This document shows positions 17,701-24,451 of a stretch of DNA of 64,000 bases, one piece after another. The notes beneath the pieces are model-generated. The model did not search any database. It was not told where the DNA came from and worked only from the letters and a program-made list of their open reading frames with translations. Source of the DNA: Rhizobium herbae (GTDB lineage: Bacteria; Pseudomonadota; Alphaproteobacteria; Rhizobiales; Rhizobiaceae); assembly GCF_019511375.1 (NCBI RefSeq), contig NZ_JAEUAO010000003.1, positions 186,001 to 250,000 on the forward strand, written 5' to 3'. The position numbers and the translations under genes are program-made. Position 1 is the stretch's first letter; each line of letters begins with the position of its first letter.

Positions 17701-18324
17701 ATGTGCATCTATGGCATGGAGGGACCTGGCGGCTACCAGCTGTTCGGCCGCACCATCCAGGTCTGGAATACATGGCGGCAGACGCCAGAATTCGCCAGGG
17801 GCAAGCCGTGGCTGCTCAATTTCTTCGATCAGATCCGTTTCTTCCCCGTGAGCCATGACGAACTGACAGAGGCACGGGCTGCTTTCCCGCATGGCGGCTA
17901 TCCCGTGAGGATAGAGGAGACGGAATTCTCCTATGCTGCGTATGAAAATGAACTGCAGGCGAACGCTGTGTCGATCAACCGCTTCAAGGCCACCCAGCAG
18001 GCGGCTTTCGACGCCGAGCGGCAAAGCTGGAAGGACGCCGGCCTCGACAGTTTCGTCAGCGAGGAAGGGACCGGAGAAAGCCTCGACGGCGACATTCCCG
18101 CTGGCTGCTTCGGTGTTGCCAGCAGCGTGCCGGGCAATATCTGGAAACTCATGGTGAAGCCGGGAGTATCTGTTGCTGCCGGCGAGACGATCGCCATCAT
18201 CGAATCCATGAAAATGGAAATCAACGTCACTGCCCACAACGCCGGACGCGTCCGCGATCTGCGTGCCGGGCCCGGTCGAAATATCAAAGCTGGCGATATC
18301 ATCGCCGTTCTGGAGAACTGCTGA
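14779..18324 (+). CDS. Biotin-dependent guanidine (urea-type) carboxylase
   Basis: 1181 residues. The biotin carboxylase part spans about residues 1-450 (FNKVLIANRGEIAVRVIRT start, ATP-grasp Gly-rich KSTAGGGGIGMQ, catalytic EVNTRLQVEHPVTE). It is followed by the KipA/KipI-like carboxyltransferase part (about 460-1010: LGLWHVGVPPSGPMDERSF, GPDGPSLGGFVCPAV, VEYGPMALDIALRLR) and a C-terminal biotinyl domain with the biotin lysine near residue 1145 in ESMKMEIN. Annotated pipelines call this urea carboxylase. With a guanidine-I riboswitch and DUF1989 partners, guanidine carboxylase is the better call: guanidine + ATP + bicarbonate to carboxyguanidine. The residue that separates urea from guanidine specificity was not resolved here. 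Confidence 0.9.
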   Translation: MSMFNKVLIANRGEIAVRVIRTLKTMGIASVAVYSDADRFATATRLADEAIRLGPSPATESYLDVDAVIAACKATGADAVHPGYGFLSENIVFAERLAAEGIAFIGPRPEHLSAFGLKHTARDLARSSGVPLLPGSSLLESAEEALTAAEIVGYPVMLKSTAGGGGIGMQLCADAAALHAAFESVQRTARASFGDARVYIERFVADARHVEVQIFGDGKGKVVALGERDCSLQRRNQKVVEETPAPGLAAATRTRLHQAAVDLGSSVSYASAGTVEFIYDPVREEFYFLEVNTRLQVEHPVTEAVFGIDLVEWMIRQAAGEDVLSAAELLNPKGAAIEVRVYAEMPHADFRPSAGLLTEVVFPQDVRVDSWIETGTEVTPFYDPMLAKIIVAADDRPAAIAKLQAALATTSITGIETNLDYLREIAASDLLASGRVATTALRDFMFVPDVIEVLSPGAQSSLQELPGRLGLWHVGVPPSGPMDERSFRHANRLVGNDDTTAALELTVSGPTLRFYTDAVIALGGAQMSMTCDGNELPHNTAVTIRAGQVLSIGAIDGPGQRAYLAVAGGFTAPVVLGSRATFGLGQFGGNATGALKTGHVLHLARQTPVKPPLAANEPADLTREWDVGVLYGPHGAPDFFQQGDIDTLFLTSYEVHFNSARTGVRLIGPAPRWARSDGGEAGLHPSNLHDNAYAVGAIDFTGDMPIILGPDGPSLGGFVCPAVIARDEQWKMGQFKPGDQIRFHAVVRSEDPVAGPAVHASAPDIGSPIVGTHNTGPVSVVYRRQGDDNLLVEYGPMALDIALRLRVHLLMQAIAEARLPGLLDLTPGIRSLQIHYDGTTLTRKRLLGLLADIETSLPPAHAVTVPSRIVHLPLSWSDPDAELAMRKYQELVRPNAPWCPSNIEFIRRINGLADEQAVKDIVFDASYLVLGLGDVYLGAPVATPVDPRHRLVTTKYNPARTWTPENAVGIGGAYMCIYGMEGPGGYQLFGRTIQVWNTWRQTPEFARGKPWLLNFFDQIRFFPVSHDELTEARAAFPHGGYPVRIEETEFSYAAYENELQANAVSINRFKATQQAAFDAERQSWKDAGLDSFVSEEGTGESLDGDIPAGCFGVASSVPGNIWKLMVKPGVSVAAGETIAIIESMKMEINVTAHNAGRVRDLRAGPGRNIKAGDIIAVLENC

Positions 18325-18325
18325 C

Positions 18326-20140
18326 ATGCTGCCGACGATTCTCGATCTCTCAAGTCTTCGCGCCGCCTATAAATCTGGCCTGACGCCGCTCGATCTCATT
18401 GAGGAGGTAATCGCGCGCCGCGCCGCTTCCAAAGACCCGGCGATCTTCATTGCCGCCACGCCGGAGGAGGATCTGCGCTCTCAAGCCCGCGACCTGATGG
18501 CGCGCGCGCCCGAGCCAAACAGCTTACCCCTTTGGGGTATCCCCTTCGCGGTGAAGGACAATATAGATGCCGCTGGCCTGCCAACCACTGCCGCCTGCCC
18601 CGCCTTCGCCTATGATCCGACGGTGGATTCGACTGTCGTCGCACGGCTCAAGGCTGCCGGCGCCCTCGTCATCGGTAAGACCAATCTCGACCAGTTCGCG
18701 ACCGGGCTCAACGGCACACGATCTCCCTATGGCGCGCCGCGTTCGGTTTTCGACCCTGCCTATGTATCGGGCGGATCAAGCTCAGGTTCGGCGGTGGCCG
18801 TCGCCTCCGGCCTTGCGACCTTCGCTCTCGGTACGGACACGGCCGGTTCCGGTCGCGTACCCGCCGCCTTCAACAACCTTGTCGGCATCAAGCCGACCCC
18901 TGGGCTGGTGCCGAACGTCGGCGTCGTTCCAGCCTGCCGCAGCGTCGACGTGGTCACCGTCTTTGCCACCACGGTTGGCGATGGTGTTGCGATCCGAAAG
19001 GTGATGGAAGGCTACGACGCTGCCGATCCATTCTCGCGTCAAGCCGTGCCCGCAACCCTCCCCGCCGCCGGCTTGCGGATCGGCGTGCTGGAGAGCACCG
19101 AGCGCGAATTCTTCGGAAACAGGGATGTCGAAACACTTTATGACGCAGCAATCGAGCGGGCCAAATCGCTCGGCGCAACCATTGTGCCCTTCGACTATGC
19201 ACCGTTCCGCCAGGCGGCCGAGTTGCTCTACAATGGCCCCTGGGTCGCCGAACGGCTGGCGGCGGTCAAGGACTTCCTGACCAGCAACGCAGATGATTTC
19301 GACCCGACGGTTCGTACCATCATCGAAGGCGCGAAGGCCTATGACGCCGTCGCTGCCTTCGAGGGCAAATACAAACTCGAAGCGCTGCGGCAGAAGACGA
19401 AGACCGAGTGGAAGAAGGTGGACATCCTGTTGCTGCCGACGGCGCCCACCACGTACACGGTCGAAGAGATGCTGGCCGATCCGATCGTGAAGAACGGCCA
19501 TTTCGGCCGTTACACGAATTTCGTCAATCTCTACGACTATGCCGCAATCGCCATTCCGGCGGGGTTCGGGCGCAATGGTCTGCCCGGCGGCGTGACGCTG
19601 ATCGGCCCGACGTTCACGGATGATGCGCTCGCCCCGTTTGCCGACGCCATGCACCGGGCTCTTCGGGCCGGCATGGGCAAAGACAAGACTGCACCGCTGC
19701 CGGAAGCAAGCCGGGTTGCACCGCTTGACGACGGTTTTGTTCCGATCGTCGTCGTCGGCGCCCATCTGACCGGCATGCCACTCAATCATGAACTCACCGG
19801 ACCCGGTGGATATCGCCTGAAAACCTGCCGGACAGCGGCTGACTACAGGCTTTTCGTGCTGCCGAACACCGTGCCGCCGAAACCCGGCCTCATCCGCGAA
19901 CCCGGTTTCGACGGCAATGGCCTCGAGGTCGAAGTCTGGGCGCTTCCACCCGCCGCCTTCGGCAACTTCGTTCAGAAAATTCCTGGGCCGCTCGGCATCG
20001 GAAAAGTAACCCTTGAAGATGGCAGCAGCGTCTCAGGTTTTCTCTGTGAAGCCCATGCCGTCACCGGCGCCGAGGAAGTGACCGCACTCGGCGGATGGCG
20101 AGCCTATGTCCGTGCGAAAAATGCGAGCGCAACCGTGTAA
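18326..20140 (+). CDS. atzF: Allophanate hydrolase
   Basis: A 604-residue two-domain enzyme. The N-terminal amidase domain (about 1-440) carries the triad Lys77 (GIPFAVKDN), cis-Ser151 (VSGGSSSGSA) and nucleophile Ser175 (DTAGSGR). These have the same spacing as in AtzF. The C-terminal domain (about 470-604) has the typical VVGAHLTGMPLNHEL and VLPNTVPPKPGLIREPG segments, which decarboxylate the intermediate. Overall, allophanate becomes two ammonia and two CO2, the last step of guanidine use. The start at 18326 lies one base after the carboxylase stop codon; a longer open frame would overlap the biotinyl domain. Confidence 0.93.
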   Translation: MLPTILDLSSLRAAYKSGLTPLDLIEEVIARRAASKDPAIFIAATPEEDLRSQARDLMARAPEPNSLPLWGIPFAVKDNIDAAGLPTTAACPAFAYDPTVDSTVVARLKAAGALVIGKTNLDQFATGLNGTRSPYGAPRSVFDPAYVSGGSSSGSAVAVASGLATFALGTDTAGSGRVPAAFNNLVGIKPTPGLVPNVGVVPACRSVDVVTVFATTVGDGVAIRKVMEGYDAADPFSRQAVPATLPAAGLRIGVLESTEREFFGNRDVETLYDAAIERAKSLGATIVPFDYAPFRQAAELLYNGPWVAERLAAVKDFLTSNADDFDPTVRTIIEGAKAYDAVAAFEGKYKLEALRQKTKTEWKKVDILLLPTAPTTYTVEEMLADPIVKNGHFGRYTNFVNLYDYAAIAIPAGFGRNGLPGGVTLIGPTFTDDALAPFADAMHRALRAGMGKDKTAPLPEASRVAPLDDGFVPIVVVGAHLTGMPLNHELTGPGGYRLKTCRTAADYRLFVLPNTVPPKPGLIREPGFDGNGLEVEVWALPPAAFGNFVQKIPGPLGIGKVTLEDGSSVSGFLCEAHAVTGAEEVTALGGWRAYVRAKNASATV

Positions 20141-20157
20141 CGGAGGAAGCGGAAACC

Positions 20158-20358
20158 ATGAAAAGATTGCGTGGACATCTGCTTCGCCTGGTTGGCGAGG
20201 GACTGGCAGCCCGCGCGTCCGCCATCGGCACGCAGCACCGCTATACGACACTCTTTGAAAGAGGTACGAAGACCCAAACACCGGCGACGATGATTCATGC
20301 ACAAGCGGGCGCCGCTTACCTCGGCAGCAGCAACGGAAATTCTCGTGACGCCCGTTGA
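20158..20358 (+). CDS. Possible small protein after atzF
   Basis: A 66-codon frame starts MKRLRGHLLRLV at 20158, with GGAGG about 11 bases upstream. It is 17 bp after the atzF stop, so it could be the last gene of the operon. The composition is ordinary, I recognise no family, and the second half looks like non-coding sequence. It may not be a real gene. Confidence 0.25.
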   Translation: MKRLRGHLLRLVGEGLAARASAIGTQHRYTTLFERGTKTQTPATMIHAQAGAAYLGSSNGNSRDAR

Positions 20359-20420
20359 GATTCGAGCCTCTTTCGGTCGACACGTGCTCTATGGTGCTTC
20401 CGTAAGTTCATTCATTCGCT

Positions 20421-20726
20421 ATGCTCTGCGCGAGTAAACTGAGTCTGAGGCCGTCCTTGACACAACAACATCAAGGCTATCTCCGGGAGCGCATGACGAT
20501 CCTTGGTGATCTTGAGGTCACCTCATTTGTTCCTTGGATCCAGCGCTACGCGGCAAAGCTTGGCCTTTCCGAGACGATTTCCTATGCCAGCGCCGATCGG
20601 ATCGAGATCGAACTCGACGGGCCCGAGGAACTGATAGATATGATGGAAATAGGCTGTACGCTCGGTCCCATAAACGTTTGGGTAGAGATCATAGAGCGAA
20701 GACCGGTCGCTGCTGAAAACCGCTAG
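20421..20726 (+). CDS. Acylphosphatase-fold protein lacking the catalytic residues
   Basis: A 101-residue protein. From about residue 26 it aligns without gaps with the acylphosphatase fold: GDLEVTSFVPWIQRYAAKLGL corresponds to the family's GRVQGVGFR helix region, then RIEIELDGPEEL matches the VEAVAEGPEE strand. The catalytic Arg of GVGFR is Val here, and the phosphate-loop GR is GD. The catalytic Asn is also not preserved (Tyr at the aligned site). I therefore call it a degenerate acylphosphatase-like protein, possibly a binding module. It stands alone after the guanidine operon. The N-terminal ~25 residues may not be translated: another ATG in frame lies at 20493, before MTILGDLEV. Confidence 0.6.
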   Translation: MLCASKLSLRPSLTQQHQGYLRERMTILGDLEVTSFVPWIQRYAAKLGLSETISYASADRIEIELDGPEELIDMMEIGCTLGPINVWVEIIERRPVAAENR

Positions 20727-20892
20727 GCAAGACACACAGCGATTGTCGCCATTGAGCCTATGCACTTTATTTAATCATTGTTGCCATTGCGAAATGTTTA
20801 TGCAAACGTAACAACCGCTGAGCGGAGGCCCAGAGACGGAGACGCCTTGCTTATGCTCGGCAACCTATTGAGATCGTTCAGAAAGCCCGCCC

Positions 20893-21546
20893 ATGCGCTC
20901 CGATACGACCGGCTCTTGGACGCCAGTCGCCCTTTCCCGTGACCTGCCGGCGGGAACCGTCATTCCGGCACGTATTCCTGCCGGACCGATCGCCCTCTGG
21001 CGCAGTGAGAGCGGGTGCCCGACGGCTTCAGCCAACCGCTGTCCGCATCGCGGCATGAGCCTTTCGCACGGCTTCGTGCGCGGCGAAGCGCTTTCGTGCG
21101 TCTATCATGGCTGGAGCTACGCCAAGGCTGGAAACTGTCTTCGCATCCCCGCCCATCCCGGACTGACTCCGCCGGAGGCGATCCGGGTCAAGACCTATGC
21201 GGTCGAGGAGACTGGCGGCGTGATCTGGGTTGCCATGGGCGAGCCTTCCTCGTCTCCGATGAAGCTCGAAGGCCTCCTTGCCTTGCGTTCCTTGACCGCG
21301 CATGCCGGCATCGCGGCGATAGAGGCCGCGGCGGGCGCCAAGGCGGGCCCCGAAGGTCTTGTCGAACCGGCCGAAGGCACCGAGGCTATCTGTCTGCTCT
21401 TGTCCGCCCAGGAAAACGGGGAGACGCTGATCCATGTGCTGCTGCGGGGTGAAGCCGGCCCTGCCGCGCGTATCGCCGCCTCGCGGGCAGCCGAAAGCCT
21501 GCGTCGCAAGGCCGAGGATCTTCAGAAGAAGGGGATCGCTCAGTGA
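20893..21546 (+). CDS. Stand-alone Rieske [2Fe-2S] domain protein
   Basis: 217 residues. Residues about 8-115 form a Rieske domain with a complete cluster site: Cys50-Pro-His52 and Cys69-Val-Tyr-His72-Gly-Trp. The closing segment GGVIWVAMGEP is normal for oxygenase-type Rieske domains. Residues about 118-217 are an extension rich in Ala, Glu and Leu that I do not recognise, including a likely C-terminal helix. The stop overlaps the oxygenase gene by 4 bp. It probably carries electrons to the next protein, which has lost its own cluster, as the N-terminal Rieske domain of NdmD does for NdmC. Unlike NdmD it has no FMN, NADH or plant-type ferredoxin domain. The start codon has only a weak ribosome site. 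Confidence 0.85.
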   Translation: MRSDTTGSWTPVALSRDLPAGTVIPARIPAGPIALWRSESGCPTASANRCPHRGMSLSHGFVRGEALSCVYHGWSYAKAGNCLRIPAHPGLTPPEAIRVKTYAVEETGGVIWVAMGEPSSSPMKLEGLLALRSLTAHAGIAAIEAAAGAKAGPEGLVEPAEGTEAICLLLSAQENGETLIHVLLRGEAGPAARIAASRAAESLRRKAEDLQKKGIAQ

Positions 21547-22388
21547 CCATGCAGGCAATGATCGACGAATGGTATCCTGTTGGCCTCTTCAGCCAGCTTG
21601 ATCAGGCTGGCCGCACGACGACTTTGATGGAAGAGCCGATCATTGTGGCATGCGACGCGGATGGCCATGCGAAGGTCACCAGCGGAAACGGCCGCACCCT
21701 GCCGGTGCTGGTGCGTTACGGCCATGTCTGGTCCTCCCTCGGGGAGCCGAGGAAGGAGCTTTTCCCAATCCCCGAGGCTGATCAGCCCGGCCGCCGGTTC
21801 GTCGATGTCGGCTGCGTGCGCGTGCGCTGCTCGCCGCTGCGAGCCGTCGAAAATTTTCTCGATATCGCCCATTTCCCTTTCGTGCACACCGATATCCTCG
21901 GCGCCGAGCCCCATACGGAAGTGCAGAACTACAAGGTTGAAATCCGCGAGGACGTCGATGAAGTCTGGGCGACGCAGGTGAAGTTCTACCAACCGCTGGC
22001 GGCGAAATCCGCCAGCGGCGGCATCACCACCGAGTATATGTACCGAGTGCCCGCCCCGACCTGCTCGGTGCTCTACAAGACCTGCCCGCCACGCCCGAGC
22101 GAATGGGATGTCATCACGCTGTTCGTGCAGCCGCTGGCGGAAGACCTCTGCGACGTCTGGCCGTGGATGGCGCTTTTCGACGACGTAACCTCGATGACCG
22201 ATCTCATTCACTTCCAGCAGACGATCTTCCTGCAGGACCGCTCGATCCTGGAAAACCAGATTCCCCGGCTCTTGCCGCTCGATCCCGGCATGGAAATCCC
22301 GACACGGGCGGATCTCACCTCCGTCGCCTATCGCCGTTGGCTGAAACGCCACAACTACACCTATGGCGCACAGCTGGTGGCGCAATGA
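21543..22388 (+). CDS. Rieske-less oxygenase catalytic subunit, NdmC-like
   Basis: 281 residues with the mononuclear-iron domain of Rieske oxygenases. Asn104-x-x-Asp107-x-x-His110-x4-His115 (ENFLDIAHFPFVH) gives the two iron histidines and the bridging Asp. Asp232 in TIFLQDRS is the likely third ligand. The N-terminal ~70 residues keep the Rieske beta-scaffold ends (MEEPIIVACDADG, then VRYGHVWSSLGEP) but lack the whole CxH...CxxH portion. The same loss is known in NdmC, the 7-methylxanthine N7-demethylase subunit of caffeine-degrading Pseudomonas, and the HTDILGAEP neighbourhood is also NdmC-like from memory. I infer oxidative N-demethylation of a purine-like substrate, with the cluster supplied by the upstream gene product. 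Confidence 0.8.
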   Translation: MTMQAMIDEWYPVGLFSQLDQAGRTTTLMEEPIIVACDADGHAKVTSGNGRTLPVLVRYGHVWSSLGEPRKELFPIPEADQPGRRFVDVGCVRVRCSPLRAVENFLDIAHFPFVHTDILGAEPHTEVQNYKVEIREDVDEVWATQVKFYQPLAAKSASGGITTEYMYRVPAPTCSVLYKTCPPRPSEWDVITLFVQPLAEDLCDVWPWMALFDDVTSMTDLIHFQQTIFLQDRSILENQIPRLLPLDPGMEIPTRADLTSVAYRRWLKRHNYTYGAQLVAQ

Positions 22389-23044
22389 AGCTCTACGACT
22401 ACATCCTCTCGCCCAGCTGCTACAAAGTGCGTCTTATGGCCGCCTTGACCGGCGTGAAGCTCGAACTGCGCCCTGTGGATTTCCACCCGGGCGCCGAGCA
22501 TCGGGGTCCCGAACTGCTGGCGCTCAATCCCGCCGGATCGATCCCGATTCTGGAGGACGGCGATCTGCTGCTGACTGAATCCTCGGCCATCCTCGTCTAT
22601 CTGGCGGCACAAGCCGCCCCGGAATGGCTCGCTGGCAGCAAGCCGGAGGAAGCGGCGCGGGTACAGCAATGGCTGTCCTTCTCCGGCCGGCTGACGGCAA
22701 GTCTTGGCGGTGCACGACTGCATGAGATGCTGCTGCGGCCAGGCGACATCGGGGCTCTGCAGGCCCAGGGGATCGCCGCTCTTCGCGAGCTTGAAGCCGG
22801 CCTTTTCGAACAGGCGCAGCGCGGCAAGCGCTTCCTTGCTGCCGACCGGCCGACGGTTGCCGATATTGCCTGCTTCCCTTACGTGGCACTCGCGCCCGAC
22901 GGTGGCGTTTCGCTGGATCCCTACCCCACGATCCGCCTGTGGTCACGCGCCGTCCGTGCGCTCGAAGGGTTCATCGAAATGCCTGGCATTCATCGGCTGC
23001 ATGAACTGAAGCCCGAACCAACTGTAGAAACGGGCGATGCATGA
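22385..23044 (+). CDS. Glutathione S-transferase-like protein, NdmE-like
   Basis: A 219-residue GST fold protein. It has a thioredoxin-like N-terminal half (MKLYDYILSPSCYKVRL, then NPAGSIPILEDG and the TESSAI glutathione-site motif) and an all-helical C-terminal half with the family's LAADRPTVADIACFPY segment. I place the start at ATG 22385, which overlaps the stop of the oxygenase gene by 4 bp. A longer frame upstream lies inside that gene. NdmE of the 7-methylxanthine demethylase complex is a GST-like protein with a structural role, and the same gene neighbours are seen here. A structural part in the oxygenase complex is therefore more likely than detoxification. Confidence 0.82.
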   Translation: MKLYDYILSPSCYKVRLMAALTGVKLELRPVDFHPGAEHRGPELLALNPAGSIPILEDGDLLLTESSAILVYLAAQAAPEWLAGSKPEEAARVQQWLSFSGRLTASLGGARLHEMLLRPGDIGALQAQGIAALRELEAGLFEQAQRGKRFLAADRPTVADIACFPYVALAPDGGVSLDPYPTIRLWSRAVRALEGFIEMPGIHRLHELKPEPTVETGDA

Positions 23045-24428
23045 GATGACGGGCTACCTTCTGAAGAACTGCGCGGCCGTGATCGTCGATGAGGGCAAAG
23101 GCCCGGTCGTTCATCGCAATGTCGATCTGCTGACCAGCGGTCCGGCGATCCAGGCCATCGGGGCAAATCTCGGGGCGGACGCGTTGCCCGCCGGCACGAC
23201 CATCCAGGACGCCACCGGCTGGTTCGTTTATCCGGGCCTCGTGAACACCCACCATCATTTCTTCCAGTGCTTCGTGCGCAACCGCGCCGACCTCGATTGG
23301 ACGAAGCTCTCGGTCATCGAGTGGCTGGACCGCATCTATCCGATTTTCTCGCAGCTTAACGAGGAGTGCTTCTACCATTCCTCTGTCACGGCGATAGCCG
23401 AGATGATCAAGCATGGCTGCACCACGGCCTTTGACCACCAGTACAATTTTCCCCGGCATGCTGGAAAGCGGCTGATCGATCGGCAGTTCGAGGCGGCCGA
23501 TCTCTTCGGCATGCGCTTCCATGCCGGTCGTGGCGGCAACACCCTGCCGAAGTCGGAAGGCTCCACGATCCCCGACGCGATGTTGGAAACAACGGACGAG
23601 TTCATTGCCGATTGCGCCCGTCTGATCGACACCTACCACGACACCAGTCGCTTCAGCATGCGCCAGGTCGTGGTCGCACCCTGCCAGCCGGTCAATTGCT
23701 ACCGCGAGACCTTCGCAGAATCCGTGGCACTGGCGCGTGATCGCGGCGTCATGATGCACACCCATGTCGGAGAGGGCGAAAGCCCGGTCATTCACGCGCG
23801 GCATGGCAGACGCACCGTTGATTACCTGGAAGAGCTCGGCTTTGCAGGCTCAGACGCGTTCTATGCCCATTGTTGGGAACTGACCGACGACGAATTGAGA
23901 ACGATGGCGGCCAGCGGCACCGGCGTGTCGCATTGCCCCGAACCGGTCTATCTGGTCGGCGCCGAGGTCACCGACATTCCCGCCATGGCCGCCTTCGGCC
24001 TGCGCATCGGCCTCGGCTGCGACGGCGCCGCCTCAAACGACAACTCCAACCTGATGCACTGCCTGCACTCGGCCTACATGCTGCAGTGCCTGGTGTCTTC
24101 CGCCCGCGCCCATCCCGTGCCACCGGCAGTCGATTTCCTCGGCTATGGCACGACGGGCGGGGCGAGCCTGCTCGGGCGGGCCGACATTGGCAGGCTCGCG
24201 CCTGGCATGGCCGCCGATCTGTTTGCCATTGATACCCGCCGTATGGATTACGTCGGTACGCGGCATGATCCGCTGAGCCTGATCCCGCGCGTTGGCATCG
24301 GCATGGCGACGGACATGACCATGATCAACGGCCGCATCGTCTGGCAAAAGGGTGAGTTCGCCGGTCTCGACGAAGCCAAGCTCTTTGCCGACGCCGAGGC
24401 AGCACTCTCCACCGTGGAATTCCAATAA
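23037..24428 (+). CDS. 8-oxoguanine-deaminase-like amidohydrolase
   Basis: 463 residues of the ATZ/TRZ amidohydrolase group. Motifs are NTHHHFFQ (metal His72 and His74), HTHVGEGE (metal His and catalytic Glu), AHCWELTD (His) and GCDGAASND (metal Asp). The FVRNRADLDWTKLSVIEWLDRIYPIF block is typical of the 8-oxoguanine / isoxanthopterin deaminase branch. It would hydrolyse an exocyclic amino group of a purine- or pterin-like ring to ammonia. The gene overlaps the GST gene by 8 bp, and the binding-protein gene follows 23 bp later. A later in-frame ATG at 23046 is an alternative start. Family call good, substrate inferred. Confidence 0.85.
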   Translation: MHEMTGYLLKNCAAVIVDEGKGPVVHRNVDLLTSGPAIQAIGANLGADALPAGTTIQDATGWFVYPGLVNTHHHFFQCFVRNRADLDWTKLSVIEWLDRIYPIFSQLNEECFYHSSVTAIAEMIKHGCTTAFDHQYNFPRHAGKRLIDRQFEAADLFGMRFHAGRGGNTLPKSEGSTIPDAMLETTDEFIADCARLIDTYHDTSRFSMRQVVVAPCQPVNCYRETFAESVALARDRGVMMHTHVGEGESPVIHARHGRRTVDYLEELGFAGSDAFYAHCWELTDDELRTMAASGTGVSHCPEPVYLVGAEVTDIPAMAAFGLRIGLGCDGAASNDNSNLMHCLHSAYMLQCLVSSARAHPVPPAVDFLGYGTTGGASLLGRADIGRLAPGMAADLFAIDTRRMDYVGTRHDPLSLIPRVGIGMATDMTMINGRIVWQKGEFAGLDEAKLFADAEAALSTVEFQ

Positions 24429-24451
24429 AACCAAAAGAGGGAACTGACAGC

